DNA of 64,000 nt from Stieleria neptunia (GCF_007754155.1 NZ_CP037423.1:2604001-2668000); one strand, 5' to 3'; positions 27,101 to 37,063 are shown, numbered from the stretch's first letter. Numbers and translations: made by a program. The notes: generated from the letters alone by a model not told the origin.

Positions 27101-27551
27101 GCGCGGGTTGTACACGACGTGGCGTCGCAGCAGTCCCTATCCGTCGATGGCTCAATTTGATGCACCCAACCGAGAGGTCTGTACGGTCCGGCGGATTCGA
27201 ACCAACACCCCGCTCCAGGCGTTGGTCACGATGAACGATCCGGTGTATGTCGAAGCGGCTCAGTCGTTCGCGCGAAACATGATCCGGGCGGCGGACTCGG
27301 CCGAGGGAAGGATCCAATACGCTTTCCAGACCGCGTTGATTCGGCCGCCCCATGCCGCGGAGATCGAGCGTCTGGAACAACTCGTGACCGCAGCGACTGA
27401 GACCTATCGCGAGTCGACCGACGATGCGATGAAGATGGCAACCGATCCGATCGGTGCCCTGCCCGACGACGCCGACCCGGCCGAGTATGCCGCCTGGACT
27501 GTGGTCGCCAATGTGATTTTAAATTTGGACGAACTGTTGATGAAACGATAA
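24126..27551 (+). CDS. PSD1/PSCyt protein: DUF1549, F5/8C-like and DUF1553 domains
   Basis: 1141 residues from ATG 24126, which gives a signal peptide (MRLTRVFSVSLLYGLVSSLA); the frame is open to 24021 but that lead is repeat-derived. Order: PSCyt1 heme segment CVTCHGP at 41-47, DUF1549 (PSCyt2; RLAIDLTGLPPSWEQ, ERWARVWLDLARYADSAGY), a second CAQCHTHKYDP at 329-339, a discoidin/F5/8C-like insert at about 530-650 (RVELPGKSRFLHLAEIEVF, PWVEIDLGEAMPIENLVLWN), and DUF1553 (PSD1; NRHWEQLFGIGIVETSEEFG, TNTPLQALVTMNDP). An exported multidomain protein paired with DUF1501 next door, as is standard in Planctomycetes; often tied to degradation of sulfated or complex polysaccharides, though not proven. 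Confidence 0.93.
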   Translation: MRLTRVFSVSLLYGLVSSLAPAGETAVDFNREIRPLLFNRCVTCHGPDEAERAAGLRLDTADGAHEDLGGYAAVVPGDPEASELMARVTSDDEDVVMPPTGKGDPLKPAEVALLRKWIEQGGCYARHWSYEVPVRPPLPKVSDPAWPTGPIDHFTLAQMDAAGLHPAPQADRLTLARRLAIDLTGLPPSWEQARAFAEDDRADAYEIYVDSLLASPAFGERWARVWLDLARYADSAGYADDPPRTIWAYRDYVIQAINDNMPFDQFTIEQIAGDLLPDPSDRQLIATAFHRNTLTNNEGGTNDEEFRNVAVVDRVNTTMAVWMGTTMACAQCHTHKYDPITQDEYFQFFAFFNSTEDADKRNESPLLEVWSDDQKRRKVELSQRIESLQAKLSAPSDQVDQEREQWLARFSSPPDWRVADVASIDAKRRLETTDDGWIQASEDELKSDTYQIQISTSDEPVTGIRLETSKSQKRNFVISQLRATWTPKQLAPVQAQFVRVELPGKSRFLHLAEIEVFSEGENVAPRGKATQSSTYADAVAARVNDGETAGDYHKGSVQHTNGEKDPWVEIDLGEAMPIENLVLWNRTDGGAGIIERLNGFTVSLLGKKRDVVWTSKPETPAKAMHALSPTGLRSVSFSHASADHEQSGFPAVAVLQTATDSKTGWAIAPQVGRPHQLTLSLDAPTPAAEGVLTVSIAQESEHAGHLLDHFRLSVSSDPNLTRWATLPVPIRRIIAKGKDRWNEKQASQVEEYFRGIAPALKPWRDELQAARDALAEMKPMTSVPVMKELPADKRRVTQVQLRGNYQSTGDEVREGTPAAFHRIAHADNPSRLDLAHWLVDPANPLTPRVIVNRHWEQLFGIGIVETSEEFGSQGELPSHPRLLDWMAVEFRESGWDIKRLIKSMVMSATYRQSSVTTPESIAADPANRLLARGPRFRVSAEMVRDQALFVSGLLSDKQFGPPVNPPQPELGLKAAFGSATDWKTSKGEDRYRRGLYTTWRRSSPYPSMAQFDAPNREVCTVRRIRTNTPLQALVTMNDPVYVEAAQSFARNMIRAADSAEGRIQYAFQTALIRPPHAAEIERLEQLVTAATETYRESTDDAMKMATDPIGALPDDADPAEYAAWTVVANVILNLDELLMKR

Positions 27552-27552
27552 A

Positions 27553-27580
27553 GAGAATCGATCGCGCTGATTCGATTCTC
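27553..27580. terminator. Intercistronic hairpin after the PSD1 gene
   Basis: GAGAATCGA and TCGATTCTC form a perfect 9-bp stem around a 10-nt loop, right after the stop codon. No T-run follows, so it may stabilise or attenuate the message rather than terminate it before the DUF1501 gene 78 bp further on. Confidence 0.5.
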
Positions 27581-27657
27581 CCCCAACGTCGTTCAATCCT
27601 CCCTGCGTGGCAGGGTGATCGATAATCCTTTCAAGCCCCAGCAACCTCTAGACCGCC

Positions 27658-29098
<1,441 letters not shown>

Positions 29099-29118
<20 letters not shown>

Positions 29119-29806
29119 CTGAATCGCTCAAGTCGATGACTTTCGTGATCTTGGGTTCGTAGTCGTTATAGCCGGATCCACCGTGCGTTACTTCAATGCG
29201 CCAGGTCTTACGTATCGGATGCCCTCCCTTGGTGGCCGAGTGGACCAAAACGTGGACCGAAGTGTCAGAATGATTCTCGGGTTCGTTCACGACGGACCAA
29301 TCGGCGATGCTGTACAGTCGTGACGGACGCGTGTGTGGGGCCCAGTAGTCGGTGCCATCACCACCACGTCGTTGTTCATCCAGCCAGTCTTCAACATGGT
29401 CGACCGCCAGTCTCGAATAGTATCCAAGCGGGTCGCTTAAGTTCTCTGCCATCCGAATCTTGGGAATCAGCTGACTCGTTTCCCAATCGTAGTCTGACCC
29501 GATCGTGACACGGTAGTGATCCGGCGGCGTGGGACGTCCGAGCCGGTCCAACCGATGGATCATCAGGTTGACATGGCTGGCCGACGATTCCTGGATCTGC
29601 CACTCGGTCAGCGATCTGAAATGAAGCGGATCCCTGGTTTTCTCCCAGTATGGTTGAGTATCACGTCCCGCCTTTTCAGCCGTCAGCCAATCCTCAACCA
29701 GGGCTTCACAAACCCGTCTTTGTCGATTCGTATCGTACTGTCCCAGGTAACTGAGGACGCCGAAGGGGATCAAAAAGACGGTGGCCAACAAGGCGAACGT
29801 GCGCAT
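29099..29806 (-). CDS. Hypothetical membrane-anchored protein with two repeated units
   Basis: 235 residues, family not recognised. A hydrophobic N-terminus (MRTFALLATVFLIPFGVLSYLG) anchors or exports it. The rest holds two similar units: VCEALVEDWLTAEKAGRDTQPYWEKTRDPLHFRSLTEWQI and HVEDWLDEQRRGGDGTDYWAPHTRPSRLYSIADWSV, each followed by a strand-rich stretch (HYRVTIGSDYDWETSQLIPKIRM, TWRIEVTHGGSGYNDYEPKITKV). It thus looks like an internal duplication of a small alpha/beta fold exposed outside the inner membrane. It is convergent with the DUF1501 gene and overlaps it by 20 bp. Confidence 0.7.
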
Positions 29807-30033
29807 CGTGTATTTTTCGGACGTGGCGGGGGGTGGGTTCGTCTAACCATGCCTCACGCTGCGCAGAAATGTCCCGCCAACTGTCAATGCGTGGTTGGAA
29901 TGTTTTTCTCGTTGAATTGTCTATGGAGGTCACGCGGAATGATCGAGCTATTTGGACCAGACGTGTTGAGCGGAATAGAATGGCAGGGTTAAAACGGTTT
30001 TCGCAGTCGTTGGTGTCTAGACTTGGGGCGGTT

Positions 30034-30410
30034 TCCGCTCGCTGCTTTGCAGCGAGCAGCGACCGCCCAGAAGGGCCGTCGTACGCGAGGAGCGACCGCC
30101 CGGAAGGGCCGTCGTACTCGGAGGAGCAACTGCCCGGAAGGGCCGTCGTACGCTGAGGAGCGACCGCCCGGAAGGGCCGTCGTACGCTGAGGAGCGACTC
30201 CCCGGAAGGGCCGTCGTACGCGAGGAGCGACCGCCCGGAAGGGCCGTCGTACTCGGAGGAGCGACCGCCCGGAAGGGCCGTCGTACGCTGAGGAGTGACC
30301 GCCCGGAAGGGCCGTCGTATGCAGAGGAGCGACCGCCCGGAAGGGCCGTCGTACTCGGAGCAGCGACTGCCCGGAAGAGCCGTCGTAACTGGAGCAGCGA
30401 CCGCCTGATT
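30034..30410. repeat. Ten-unit tandem array of a 33-34 bp repeat before astA
   Basis: After a palindrome GCTCGCTGCTTTGCAGCGAGC (30036-30056), ten head-to-tail units of 33-34 bp follow, each with CGGAAGGGCCGTCGTA and then a variable CG(C)(T)GAGGAGCGACCGCC part. Units 1-9 share the 13-bp AAGGGCCGTCGTA; unit 10 is degenerate (AAGAGCCGTCGTAA). There is no repeat/spacer split, so it is not a CRISPR array. It ends about 40 bp before astA and fills its upstream region. The remaining part of the gap (29807-30033) shows no gene. Confidence 0.92.
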
Positions 30411-30449
30411 GACGGTCAACATCGCCTTGCTTTCCCTAGGATCCCTTCG

Positions 30450-31499
30450 ATGCACCACATCCGGCTCGTCCGACCGCAAGACCTGGACGCCCTATTTGAC
30501 TTGGCCGGACAGTCGACGTTCGGGTTGACCACCCTGACGCCGGATCGCGAGCGGCTGGCCAAGCGAATTGAAGAATCGGAGTGTGGCCAGTCACCGTTGC
30601 TGGTGTGGGTCGAAGCTGCCGAGCAACGCGTGATCGGGACCGCGGGCTTGTTCACCCACGTCGGCGATTCCGCCAAGGGTGAACCGTTTTATGCGTTCCG
30701 GTTGGAACGCAGCATCCATCGATCGGAGGCGTTGAACGTTCGGACCGAAGTCGACACATTGCATTTGGCAAAAATCTTCGACGGGCCGACCGAATTGGGG
30801 ACGTTGTTTTTGCATCCAGCATTCCGGGGTGGTGGAAAAGGCCGCGTGCTGTCGCTGTCGCGATTCATGCTGATCGCTCGCGACCCCGAGCGTTACGATC
30901 GTCAAGTCATCGCGGAAATGAGGGGCGTGATCGACCAGGACGGGCGCTCTCCGTTTTGGGACGCCGTCGGCCGCCACTTTTTTCAGGTCGATTTCCCGAT
31001 CGCCGACACCCAGTCCTTTCGAGACAAACAGTTCATTGCGGAGTTGATGCCGAGCCATCCGATCTATGTACCGCTGCTTCCCCAGCAGGCCCGCGAGGTG
31101 ATCGGCAAGGTGCACACCAACACCGAGCCCGCGTTACGATTGCTTGAATCCGAGGGCTTTCATGAAGCACAAATGGTCGACATCTTCGACGGAGGACCGT
31201 GCATTCGTTGTGACCGCAAGGCGATTCGGACGATCGTTGAATCGAGCCACGTTGAGCTGGCGGGTGTGTTCACCGAGAACGAAGACGCCGTGATGGACAC
31301 GCTGGTGGCGACCGCCGAGGGTCCCTTTCGTTGCATCGGTTGTGCGACGCGTCGGTCAAGCGATGGAATCCAACTGCAGCAACAGGATGCCGAAAATCTG
31401 GGCATCTCGGTGGGAGATCCTTTGATCGTCTCGCCACTGAAGGGAACGGCCAAAGCATTTTGGAGCGGCGAACCGTCTAGCGAGAGGAAACCTTCATGA
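30450..31499 (+). CDS. astA: Arginine N-succinyltransferase
   Basis: First step of the AST pathway: transfers succinyl from succinyl-CoA to the alpha-amino group of arginine. The 349-residue protein begins with the family's MHHIRLVRPQDLDALFDLA (compare M-x-x-x-RPV...DL) and keeps RTEVDTLHLAKIFDGPTELGTLFLHPAFRGGGKGRVLSLSRFMLIA, EMRGVIDQDGRSPFWDAVGRHFF and LLPQQAREVIGKVHTNTEPAL. Start ATG 30450 fits the family. It overlaps astD by 4 bp (ATGA), so the two are co-translated. The tandem repeat array just upstream may contain or disturb its promoter. Confidence 0.93.
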   Translation: MHHIRLVRPQDLDALFDLAGQSTFGLTTLTPDRERLAKRIEESECGQSPLLVWVEAAEQRVIGTAGLFTHVGDSAKGEPFYAFRLERSIHRSEALNVRTEVDTLHLAKIFDGPTELGTLFLHPAFRGGGKGRVLSLSRFMLIARDPERYDRQVIAEMRGVIDQDGRSPFWDAVGRHFFQVDFPIADTQSFRDKQFIAELMPSHPIYVPLLPQQAREVIGKVHTNTEPALRLLESEGFHEAQMVDIFDGGPCIRCDRKAIRTIVESSHVELAGVFTENEDAVMDTLVATAEGPFRCIGCATRRSSDGIQLQQQDAENLGISVGDPLIVSPLKGTAKAFWSGEPSSERKPS

Positions 31500-32944
31500 C
31501 CGCATCATCCGAATCAACACCGCCATGGGTAGCCTGCTTTCCGGGAACCGATGAAGTGGTTTGGGAAGGAACTGTCGCGACAGAGAGAGACGTCGCCGAC
31601 GCAGTCTCAAACGCTCGGTCCGCACTTGCGTCGTGGCAGACCACGTCGGTCGAGGAACGTATCGCCGTGGCGGAACGATTTGCGGCGACGGCGACCGAAT
31701 GCCAGGACCAGATCACGCAACAGATCAGTCGCGAAACCGGTAAACCCGATTGGGAAGCCGTCGGCGAAGCGAAGCTGGTTCCCGCGAAAGTCAAGTTGGC
31801 CATCGAAGCCTATCGGGAGCGGAGTGGTTCGCAGCGGATCGATCTACCGCAAGGCATCGGGCGCGTGGTCTATCGCGGTGTCGGCGTCATGGCGGTGCTC
31901 GGCCCGTTTAATTTCCCCGCGCACTTGCCCAACGGACACATCGTTCCGGCGTTGATCGCGGGAAACACGGTCGTGTTCAAGCCCAGCGAGATGACGCCGG
32001 GCACGGGAGCGTTGTTGGCCGAGCTCTGGCAATCGGCCGGGTTGCCGTCCGGCGTGCTGCAAATCGTTCAAGGCGACGGCAAGGTCGGCGCCACACTGGT
32101 GTCGCAAGCGGTCGACGGCGTCTTGTTCACCGGCAGCTATTCCGCCGGTTGCGCGATCCATCGGTCGTTGGCGGGCCGGCCCCAGGTGTTGTTGGCGTTG
32201 GAGATGGGTGGCAACAACCCGGTGGTCGTTCATCGGGCCAACGATCTGGGCGCCGCGGCCTATCTGACCGCCGTTTCGGCTTTCGTCACCGCCGGCCAAC
32301 GCTGCACCTGTGCGCGGCGGTTGGTCTTGGTGGACGACGCCGACGCGGAACGGCTGTTGGAAAGGCTGATGGAGCATTGCAAGACCTTGCGTGTCGGGTT
32401 GCCCGGCGAGGATCCCGAACCGTTCATGGGGCCGTTGATCTCGACCGCCGCGGCCGACCGAGTGCTCGACGCCCAAGACAACCTGCTGCGTGGTGGCGCG
32501 ACGGCTCTGGTTGCGGCACAACGTGATCCCCGTAATCCGGCCCTTGTCCGCCCCGGTTTGATCGACGTGACCGGCATGGACGATCGAATCGACGAAGAGG
32601 TCTTTGGACCGCTGCTTCAAGTCATTCGTGTCGCTGACTTTGATGCGGCGATTGAAGAAGCGAATCGAACGGCGTACGGATTGTCGGCGTCGTTGTTGTC
32701 CGATGATCGCGAGAGGTTTGACGCCTTTCGCAAACGCATTCGTGCCGGCGTCGTCAATTGGAACCAAGCGACCATCGGCGCCAGCGGTCGTCTACCGTTC
32801 GGCGGTCTGGGCGCGTCGGGCAACCATCGCCCCAGCGGCTATTTCGCGGCCGATTACTGCAGCGATGCGTCCGCGATGCTGGAGTCGGATTCGCTGTCGA
32901 TGCCTGCGACGATCATGCCGGGAATTGAGATCGCGGTGCAGTGA
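31496..32944 (+). CDS. astD: Succinylglutamate-semialdehyde dehydrogenase
   Basis: NAD-dependent oxidation of N-succinylglutamate semialdehyde to N-succinylglutamate, step four of the AST route. 482 residues of the aldehyde dehydrogenase fold: cofactor motif VLFTGSYSAGCAIH, general base Glu in LALEMGGNNPVVV, catalytic Cys270 in TAGQRCTCARRL, and EEVFGPLLQVIRV near the C-terminus. GPFNFPAHLPNGHIVPALIAGNTVVFKPSE is close to the AstD signature. It is translationally coupled to astA and followed after 140 bp by astB. Confidence 0.93.
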   Translation: MTASSESTPPWVACFPGTDEVVWEGTVATERDVADAVSNARSALASWQTTSVEERIAVAERFAATATECQDQITQQISRETGKPDWEAVGEAKLVPAKVKLAIEAYRERSGSQRIDLPQGIGRVVYRGVGVMAVLGPFNFPAHLPNGHIVPALIAGNTVVFKPSEMTPGTGALLAELWQSAGLPSGVLQIVQGDGKVGATLVSQAVDGVLFTGSYSAGCAIHRSLAGRPQVLLALEMGGNNPVVVHRANDLGAAAYLTAVSAFVTAGQRCTCARRLVLVDDADAERLLERLMEHCKTLRVGLPGEDPEPFMGPLISTAAADRVLDAQDNLLRGGATALVAAQRDPRNPALVRPGLIDVTGMDDRIDEEVFGPLLQVIRVADFDAAIEEANRTAYGLSASLLSDDRERFDAFRKRIRAGVVNWNQATIGASGRLPFGGLGASGNHRPSGYFAADYCSDASAMLESDSLSMPATIMPGIEIAVQ

Positions 32945-32984
32945 ATCGTTGCTCGACTTCGACGGAGTGAGAGTGACGATTCAC

Positions 32985-33067
32985 CGATCGACCTCCCCTC
33001 GCTGCGCTCGACCCTCCTGCCAGGAGGGTGACTTTAAAAACCGCCGGCCTCCACACGGGAGGGTTAC
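32985..33067. repeat. REP-like element, GACCTCCCCTCGCT family, between astD and astB
   Basis: Contains GACCTCCCCTCGCTGCGCTC followed by a CCCTCCTG-CCA-GGAGGG hairpin. An inverse copy is at 54717-54778. It separates two genes of the same pathway and may alter the downstream gene's expression. Confidence 0.78.
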
Positions 33068-33084
33068 TTCCAATCTTGATTTCT

Positions 33085-34434
33085 ATGACCAACACGACTG
33101 CTCCCACCACCGTCGAAGTGAACTTCGATGGTCTGATCGGACCGACGCACAACTTCGCCGGCCTGGGGCCGGGAAACCTTGCCTCGTGGTCGCATCGTCG
33201 TGCACCAAGCAATCCTCGCGCTGCGGCTCGTCAGGGGCTCGCGAAAATGGTGCGGCTGCGCGCGTTGGGGGTGCCCCAAGCTTTGTTGCCTCCCCAACCG
33301 CGTCCCAACCTGGCCCTGTTGCGACGGTTAGGGTTTAGCGGTGACGACGCGGCGGTGTTGGCAACGGCACAGAAGCACTCGCCACATTTACTGGCGACCG
33401 CCATGTCCAGTTCCAGTATGTGGACGGCCAACGCGGCAACGGTTTGTCCATCGGCCGATGCCGCCGATCGACGTGTCCATTTCACACCGGCCAATCTGGT
33501 CACCAGTTTGCATCGGGCGAGTGAAACCGACATCACGGCGATGCTGCTGAAACGGATCTTTCCCGATCCACGGTTCTTTGTGCATCACGATGCGGTACCG
33601 AGTTCGACGGAGATGGGGGATGAAGGCGCCGCCAATCACACGCGATTCTGTGACACGTTCGACGCCCCCGGCGTGCAGATGTTTGTCTACGGATCAGACA
33701 GTCGCGGCGATGACGCGTCGGGGCCCAAACGGTTTGTGGCCCGACAATCGAAAGCGGCCGGCGAAGTGATCGCTCGCCTTCATCGTCTGCATCCAGACCG
33801 AGTGGTCTTCGCAAAACAAAACCCGCGTGCCATCGATGCCGGTGTGTTCCACAACGATGTCATCGCGGTGGGACATCGTCAACTGCTGTTTTGCCATGAA
33901 CAAGCCTTTGAGCAACCGTCGAGTGTGATCGAAGACTTGCGACGGGCGACTCAAGATGCGATTCGAATCGTCCAGGTTCCCGAGGAACGCGTCAGCCTGG
34001 ACGATGCCGTTGCAACCTATTTGTTCAACAGCCAGATCGTCACGACGGAAAATGACGAAACCGTATTGGTCGCCCCGGAGGATTGCCGACGGCACGCCGG
34101 CGTGCACGCGTTGCTGGGCGAATTGGTCGAGGGAAAGACATTTGACCGAGTCGAATATGTCGATCTGAAGCAGAGCATGGACAACGGCGGCGGGCCTGCA
34201 TGTTTGCGGTTACGCGTCGTTTTAACTCCAGACGAACTGGCATCAGTCGCGGCAGGCGTTTTTCTAACCGATCAGCTTGTAACGCAGTTGGAACACTGGA
34301 TCGATCGGCACTATCGCGAATCGCTCACCGCGGCTGACTTGGCTGACCCCGATTTGATGAAAGAGTCTTATCAAGCGTTGGATGAGTTGACCGATCTAAT
34401 CGGTTTGGGAGCGATCTATGACTTCCAAACGTGA
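33085..34434 (+). CDS. astB: N-succinylarginine dihydrolase
   Basis: Second AST step: hydrolyses N-succinylarginine to N-succinylornithine, CO2 and ammonia. I start it at ATG 33085 (449 residues, matching the E. coli length of about 447), because the 19 residues upstream in frame are repeat-derived. Family marks: EVNFDGLIGPTHNFAGLGPGN at the start, MSSSSMWTANAATVCPSADA in the middle, HNDVIAVGH, and the nucleophile Cys373 in MDNGGGPACLRLRV. AstC and AstE, for steps three and five, are not in the window; ArgD-type transaminases can replace AstC. Confidence 0.94.
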   Translation: MTNTTAPTTVEVNFDGLIGPTHNFAGLGPGNLASWSHRRAPSNPRAAARQGLAKMVRLRALGVPQALLPPQPRPNLALLRRLGFSGDDAAVLATAQKHSPHLLATAMSSSSMWTANAATVCPSADAADRRVHFTPANLVTSLHRASETDITAMLLKRIFPDPRFFVHHDAVPSSTEMGDEGAANHTRFCDTFDAPGVQMFVYGSDSRGDDASGPKRFVARQSKAAGEVIARLHRLHPDRVVFAKQNPRAIDAGVFHNDVIAVGHRQLLFCHEQAFEQPSSVIEDLRRATQDAIRIVQVPEERVSLDDAVATYLFNSQIVTTENDETVLVAPEDCRRHAGVHALLGELVEGKTFDRVEYVDLKQSMDNGGGPACLRLRVVLTPDELASVAAGVFLTDQLVTQLEHWIDRHYRESLTAADLADPDLMKESYQALDELTDLIGLGAIYDFQT

Positions 34435-34446
34435 ATGTCGTGTGGT

Positions 34447-34878
34447 TCAGAGATAAAACAACGGATAGTTAATCCATGCGATTGCGACACCCAAATAGAT
34501 CACGCTCGCGCCGATACAACCGGCTTCGGTAAGTGCCAATTGTCGCCCGATTAGAAAAGCGGAAACCGAACCGATCACCATGGTAACTTTGAAGACACGC
34601 AGTCCGGCTGGACCATGAAAGTTCAAGACCCAGTCGGCGATCGGGTTCGCTTCATAGAGGATGCCGGCATGATAGGCCATCAAAGTCATCTCAAGATCGA
34701 ACCAATTCAGCATGGCCAATACCAGTGCAAAGAGGCCAACGCGTTTTCCGCGACGAGTCGTAAAGATTCGCTCGGGGCTAGTTGGACAACTGATTGATGG
34801 GCATGGTGTCACGACCGGTTCTCCTCTCTGGCTGAACGCCCCAACTTGGTACACACAGGTCGTCCCGATGCACATCAT
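34447..34878 (-). CDS. DUF5658-like small membrane protein
   Basis: 143 residues at most, with three hydrophobic helices after residue ~45: VGLFALVLAMLNWFDLEMTL, FKVTMVIGSVSAFLIG and ASVIYLGVAIAWINYPLFYL. The NWFDLEMTL and EANPIADWVL segments are the marks of DUF5658, a family with unknown role. The first ~40 residues (with several Cys and Pro) look non-coding, so a start near GTG/ATG further in is likely. Convergent with astB, 12 bp apart. Confidence 0.65.
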   Translation of the reverse strand: MMCIGTTCVYQVGAFSQRGEPVVTPCPSISCPTSPERIFTTRRGKRVGLFALVLAMLNWFDLEMTLMAYHAGILYEANPIADWVLNFHGPAGLRVFKVTMVIGSVSAFLIGRQLALTEAGCIGASVIYLGVAIAWINYPLFYL

Positions 34879-35286
34879 CGAGAATCAACGTTGCGTTGGT
34901 GATGTTCGCTACGACGCATACGTCGTGCCAAAGCGTGGGACACCGGTCGACTGATCATCCACGGCGGCCGGGTTGAACATGAGTTTCCGCTCATTCGGTG
35001 CCGGAATTTGCTGTAATCGGGGTGGGGGACTTCTCAGAGTTGGTCTTTCAGGGTTCACGTTGATCGTCAATCCTGCGATGCCAATGCGTTGGCTACTTGG
35101 AACCCTCGCATTGCTTGCGTTCGGCTTTTGCGGTTCGAATCGTGGGCGAGCGTCGCTGGGCCAACCGCGGGACTGTGTCCAAGGTGTCATGAACCGCAGA
35201 CCGCAAAATGCTCTGCGAGATCCGCTACAATCAGACGCACCGAAATCCGAATTGATCTCGCCACCTTCCCCGTCGGAGTGATCGTG
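34879..35286. other. Intergenic region before the redoxin operon
   Basis: No convincing gene. The plus-strand frames here (one with a hydrophobic MRWLLGTLALLAFGFCG) have no good start or family match. A TACAAT at 35226-35231, 56 bp before the redoxin gene, is the best -10 candidate for the operon; no clear -35 was found. Confidence 0.4.
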
Positions 35287-36462
35287 ATGCCCAAAGTTCT
35301 GCTCGCATGCTTGGCGCTATGCTGTGTACCCGCGTTGTCCGCCGCGGCCGATTTCCCGCCCGGTCTGCAAACCCTGAAAATTGGCGACGCGGCACCGGAT
35401 TTCAAATTGCCGGGGATCGACGGGCGCGACTGGACACTCAAAGACTTTGATGACGGCAAGGTGTTGATCGTCTACTTCACGTCCAACCATTGTCCGGTCT
35501 GTCACGCCCACGACCCGCGTTTCATGGACTTGGTGCGTGAAGTCGAAGGCCGGGGCGTTCGGGTGGTTGCGATCAATCCCAATTCCGGCGACGGGCTTCG
35601 GCCCGACGAATTGGGCTATTCCAAGTACGACGATAGTTTCGAAGACATGACGCCGTATGCAAAGGACCATGGATTCACGTTTCCGTATCTGTACGACGGG
35701 GCCACGCAAGCGACGGCGAAGAAATATGGCTGCTTGGCGACACCCCACGTGTTTGTCTTTGATGCCCAACGAACGTTGCAATACAAGGGCCGCTTGGACA
35801 ACTCACGCTATCCAGACCCGGCGTCGGTCAAGTCACGCGAAACACGTGACGCGGTGCTGGCGCTCTTGGACGGCAAACCCGTCCCCGTCCCGGTGACCAA
35901 ACCGTTCGGCTGTTCGACGAAGTGGCGTGAGAAGATTGTCAACGTGGAAGCGGACGAGACGCGTTGGCAATCGGCGGAGGTGACGCTGGACGAAATTGAT
36001 GCCGCGGGTCTGGCCAAGTTGGTCGAAAACAACACCGACAAATACCGCTTGTTCAATGTCTGGTCCACGACGTGTGCGCCCTGTGTCGAAGAGTTTCCGG
36101 GACTGACGCGTGTCTCACGGCGGATGGGGTTGCGAAAATTTGAACTGATCACGATCAGCACCGATCTGCCCAAAAACCGCGACCGTGTGGTCGCCTTTCT
36201 GTCGGCAAACCGGGCTGCACTGCCGGCGCGATTGAAACCCTCGCTGGCGTCCGAAGGCCGAACGTCGAACAATTATCTGTTCACCGACCCGGATGTGGAT
36301 GCGTTGATCGCGGCCTTGGATCCCCAGTGGGAAGGCCCCGAGCCGCACACCGTTTTGGTTGCGCCGGGCGGCAAGATTGTGTTTCGTCACAATGGGATGA
36401 TCGGCGAAGCGGAACTGCTCGATGTGTTGTTGGCCGAGATGAAAGAAACCTATCTGGAGTGA
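35287..36462 (+). CDS. Secreted double thioredoxin-fold protein (redoxin + TlpA-like)
   Basis: 391 residues from ATG 35287, which places a signal peptide at 1-21 (MPKVLLACLALCCVPALSAAA). The first domain (about 30-200) is AhpC/TSA-like (KIGDAAPDFKLPGIDGRDWTLKDF) with Cys69-Pro-Val-Cys72 in FTSNHCPVCHAH. The second (about 235-385) is TlpA-like with Cys263-Ala-Pro-Cys266 in VWSTTCAPCVEEFP and cis-Pro region HTVLVAPGGKIVF. Both have a full CxxC, so it can act as a periplasmic thiol-disulfide protein. It leads the six-gene run to 41915; the next gene starts 6 bp on. Whether its redox role serves the membrane proteins downstream is inference. Confidence 0.88.
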   Translation: MPKVLLACLALCCVPALSAAADFPPGLQTLKIGDAAPDFKLPGIDGRDWTLKDFDDGKVLIVYFTSNHCPVCHAHDPRFMDLVREVEGRGVRVVAINPNSGDGLRPDELGYSKYDDSFEDMTPYAKDHGFTFPYLYDGATQATAKKYGCLATPHVFVFDAQRTLQYKGRLDNSRYPDPASVKSRETRDAVLALLDGKPVPVPVTKPFGCSTKWREKIVNVEADETRWQSAEVTLDEIDAAGLAKLVENNTDKYRLFNVWSTTCAPCVEEFPGLTRVSRRMGLRKFELITISTDLPKNRDRVVAFLSANRAALPARLKPSLASEGRTSNNYLFTDPDVDALIAALDPQWEGPEPHTVLVAPGGKIVFRHNGMIGEAELLDVLLAEMKETYLE

Positions 36463-36468
36463 GTCACG

Positions 36469-37005
36469 GTGATGATCAAACCATCCTTGGTTGTTTGCAT
36501 GCTGCTGATTTGTTGCGGCTGTTTCCCACCCCCCGCTTCGTCGCCGGCATCGGCTCAAAAGCGCCAGGCCCAGGCGGTCGCCGATCGTGAGGAGGAATTG
36601 GCGTTCCGCGATCAGTCGGGCAACATGGACTGGCGGAGCCGGGTCGATGCGGCCAAGCAATTGCTCGAGCAAGCCCAGTCCAATCGTCGTTGGGGACAAT
36701 CGCAAGCGGCACTGGAGCAGGCGTTGGATGCCGCACGATTGATGCCGCCGCCGGGCAAGGATTTTGACTTGGAAACCGAATTGGCCGAGCTGCGGGGAGA
36801 ACCGGCGGGCGGCGCGGAGGATGCATCGGCCGAATCCGACTTGGGGGGCGAAGGTCAAATCGCCGCGACCGGGTCGGGCGTGACCAACGCGGAGGTCCGG
36901 CAAATGCGAAAAGAACTCGAAGCCTTGCTCGAACGGCTGGAAGGGAGTACCGGGCGGACCAACAGCGAACTAAGCTTGGAGCGGGATTTGATCGAGATTC
37001 AGTGA
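36469..37005 (+). CDS. Small lipoprotein of the stator-like operon
   Basis: 178 residues, no family recognised. A lipobox LICC-GC (LLICCGC near residues 12-18) gives lipidation at Cys16-18 and export. Residues 28-110 are helical (DWRSRVDAAKQLLEQAQSN, ALEQALDAARLMPPP), then a Gly/Ala/Ser linker, and a coiled coil near the end (EVRQMRKELEALLERLEGS). Located 6 bp after the redoxin gene and 58 bp before the large coiled-coil gene, so co-transcribed. It could link the membrane complex to the outer layer or peptidoglycan; this is inference. Confidence 0.75.
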   Translation: MMIKPSLVVCMLLICCGCFPPPASSPASAQKRQAQAVADREEELAFRDQSGNMDWRSRVDAAKQLLEQAQSNRRWGQSQAALEQALDAARLMPPPGKDFDLETELAELRGEPAGGAEDASAESDLGGEGQIAATGSGVTNAEVRQMRKELEALLERLEGSTGRTNSELSLERDLIEIQ

Positions 37006-37063
37006 TCCAACGCGGCGTGATCGCGCGGCGGTTGGTGTTGTCTTCCAAGCCTGCGGTGTCCCT

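Noticed and set aside
30034..30410. Possible CRISPR array
   Set aside because: Units are contiguous tandem repeats of 33-34 bp without distinct spacers, and no cas gene is present.
29706..30479. Minus-strand open frame of 257 codons across the tandem array
   Set aside because: It is created by the 33-34 bp repeat (recurring EYDGPSGRSLL) and overlaps the start of astA; no family features.
34973..35281. 102-codon plus-strand frame before the redoxin gene
   Set aside because: It has a hydrophobic segment but no ribosome binding site or recognisable family, and it runs through the presumed promoter.
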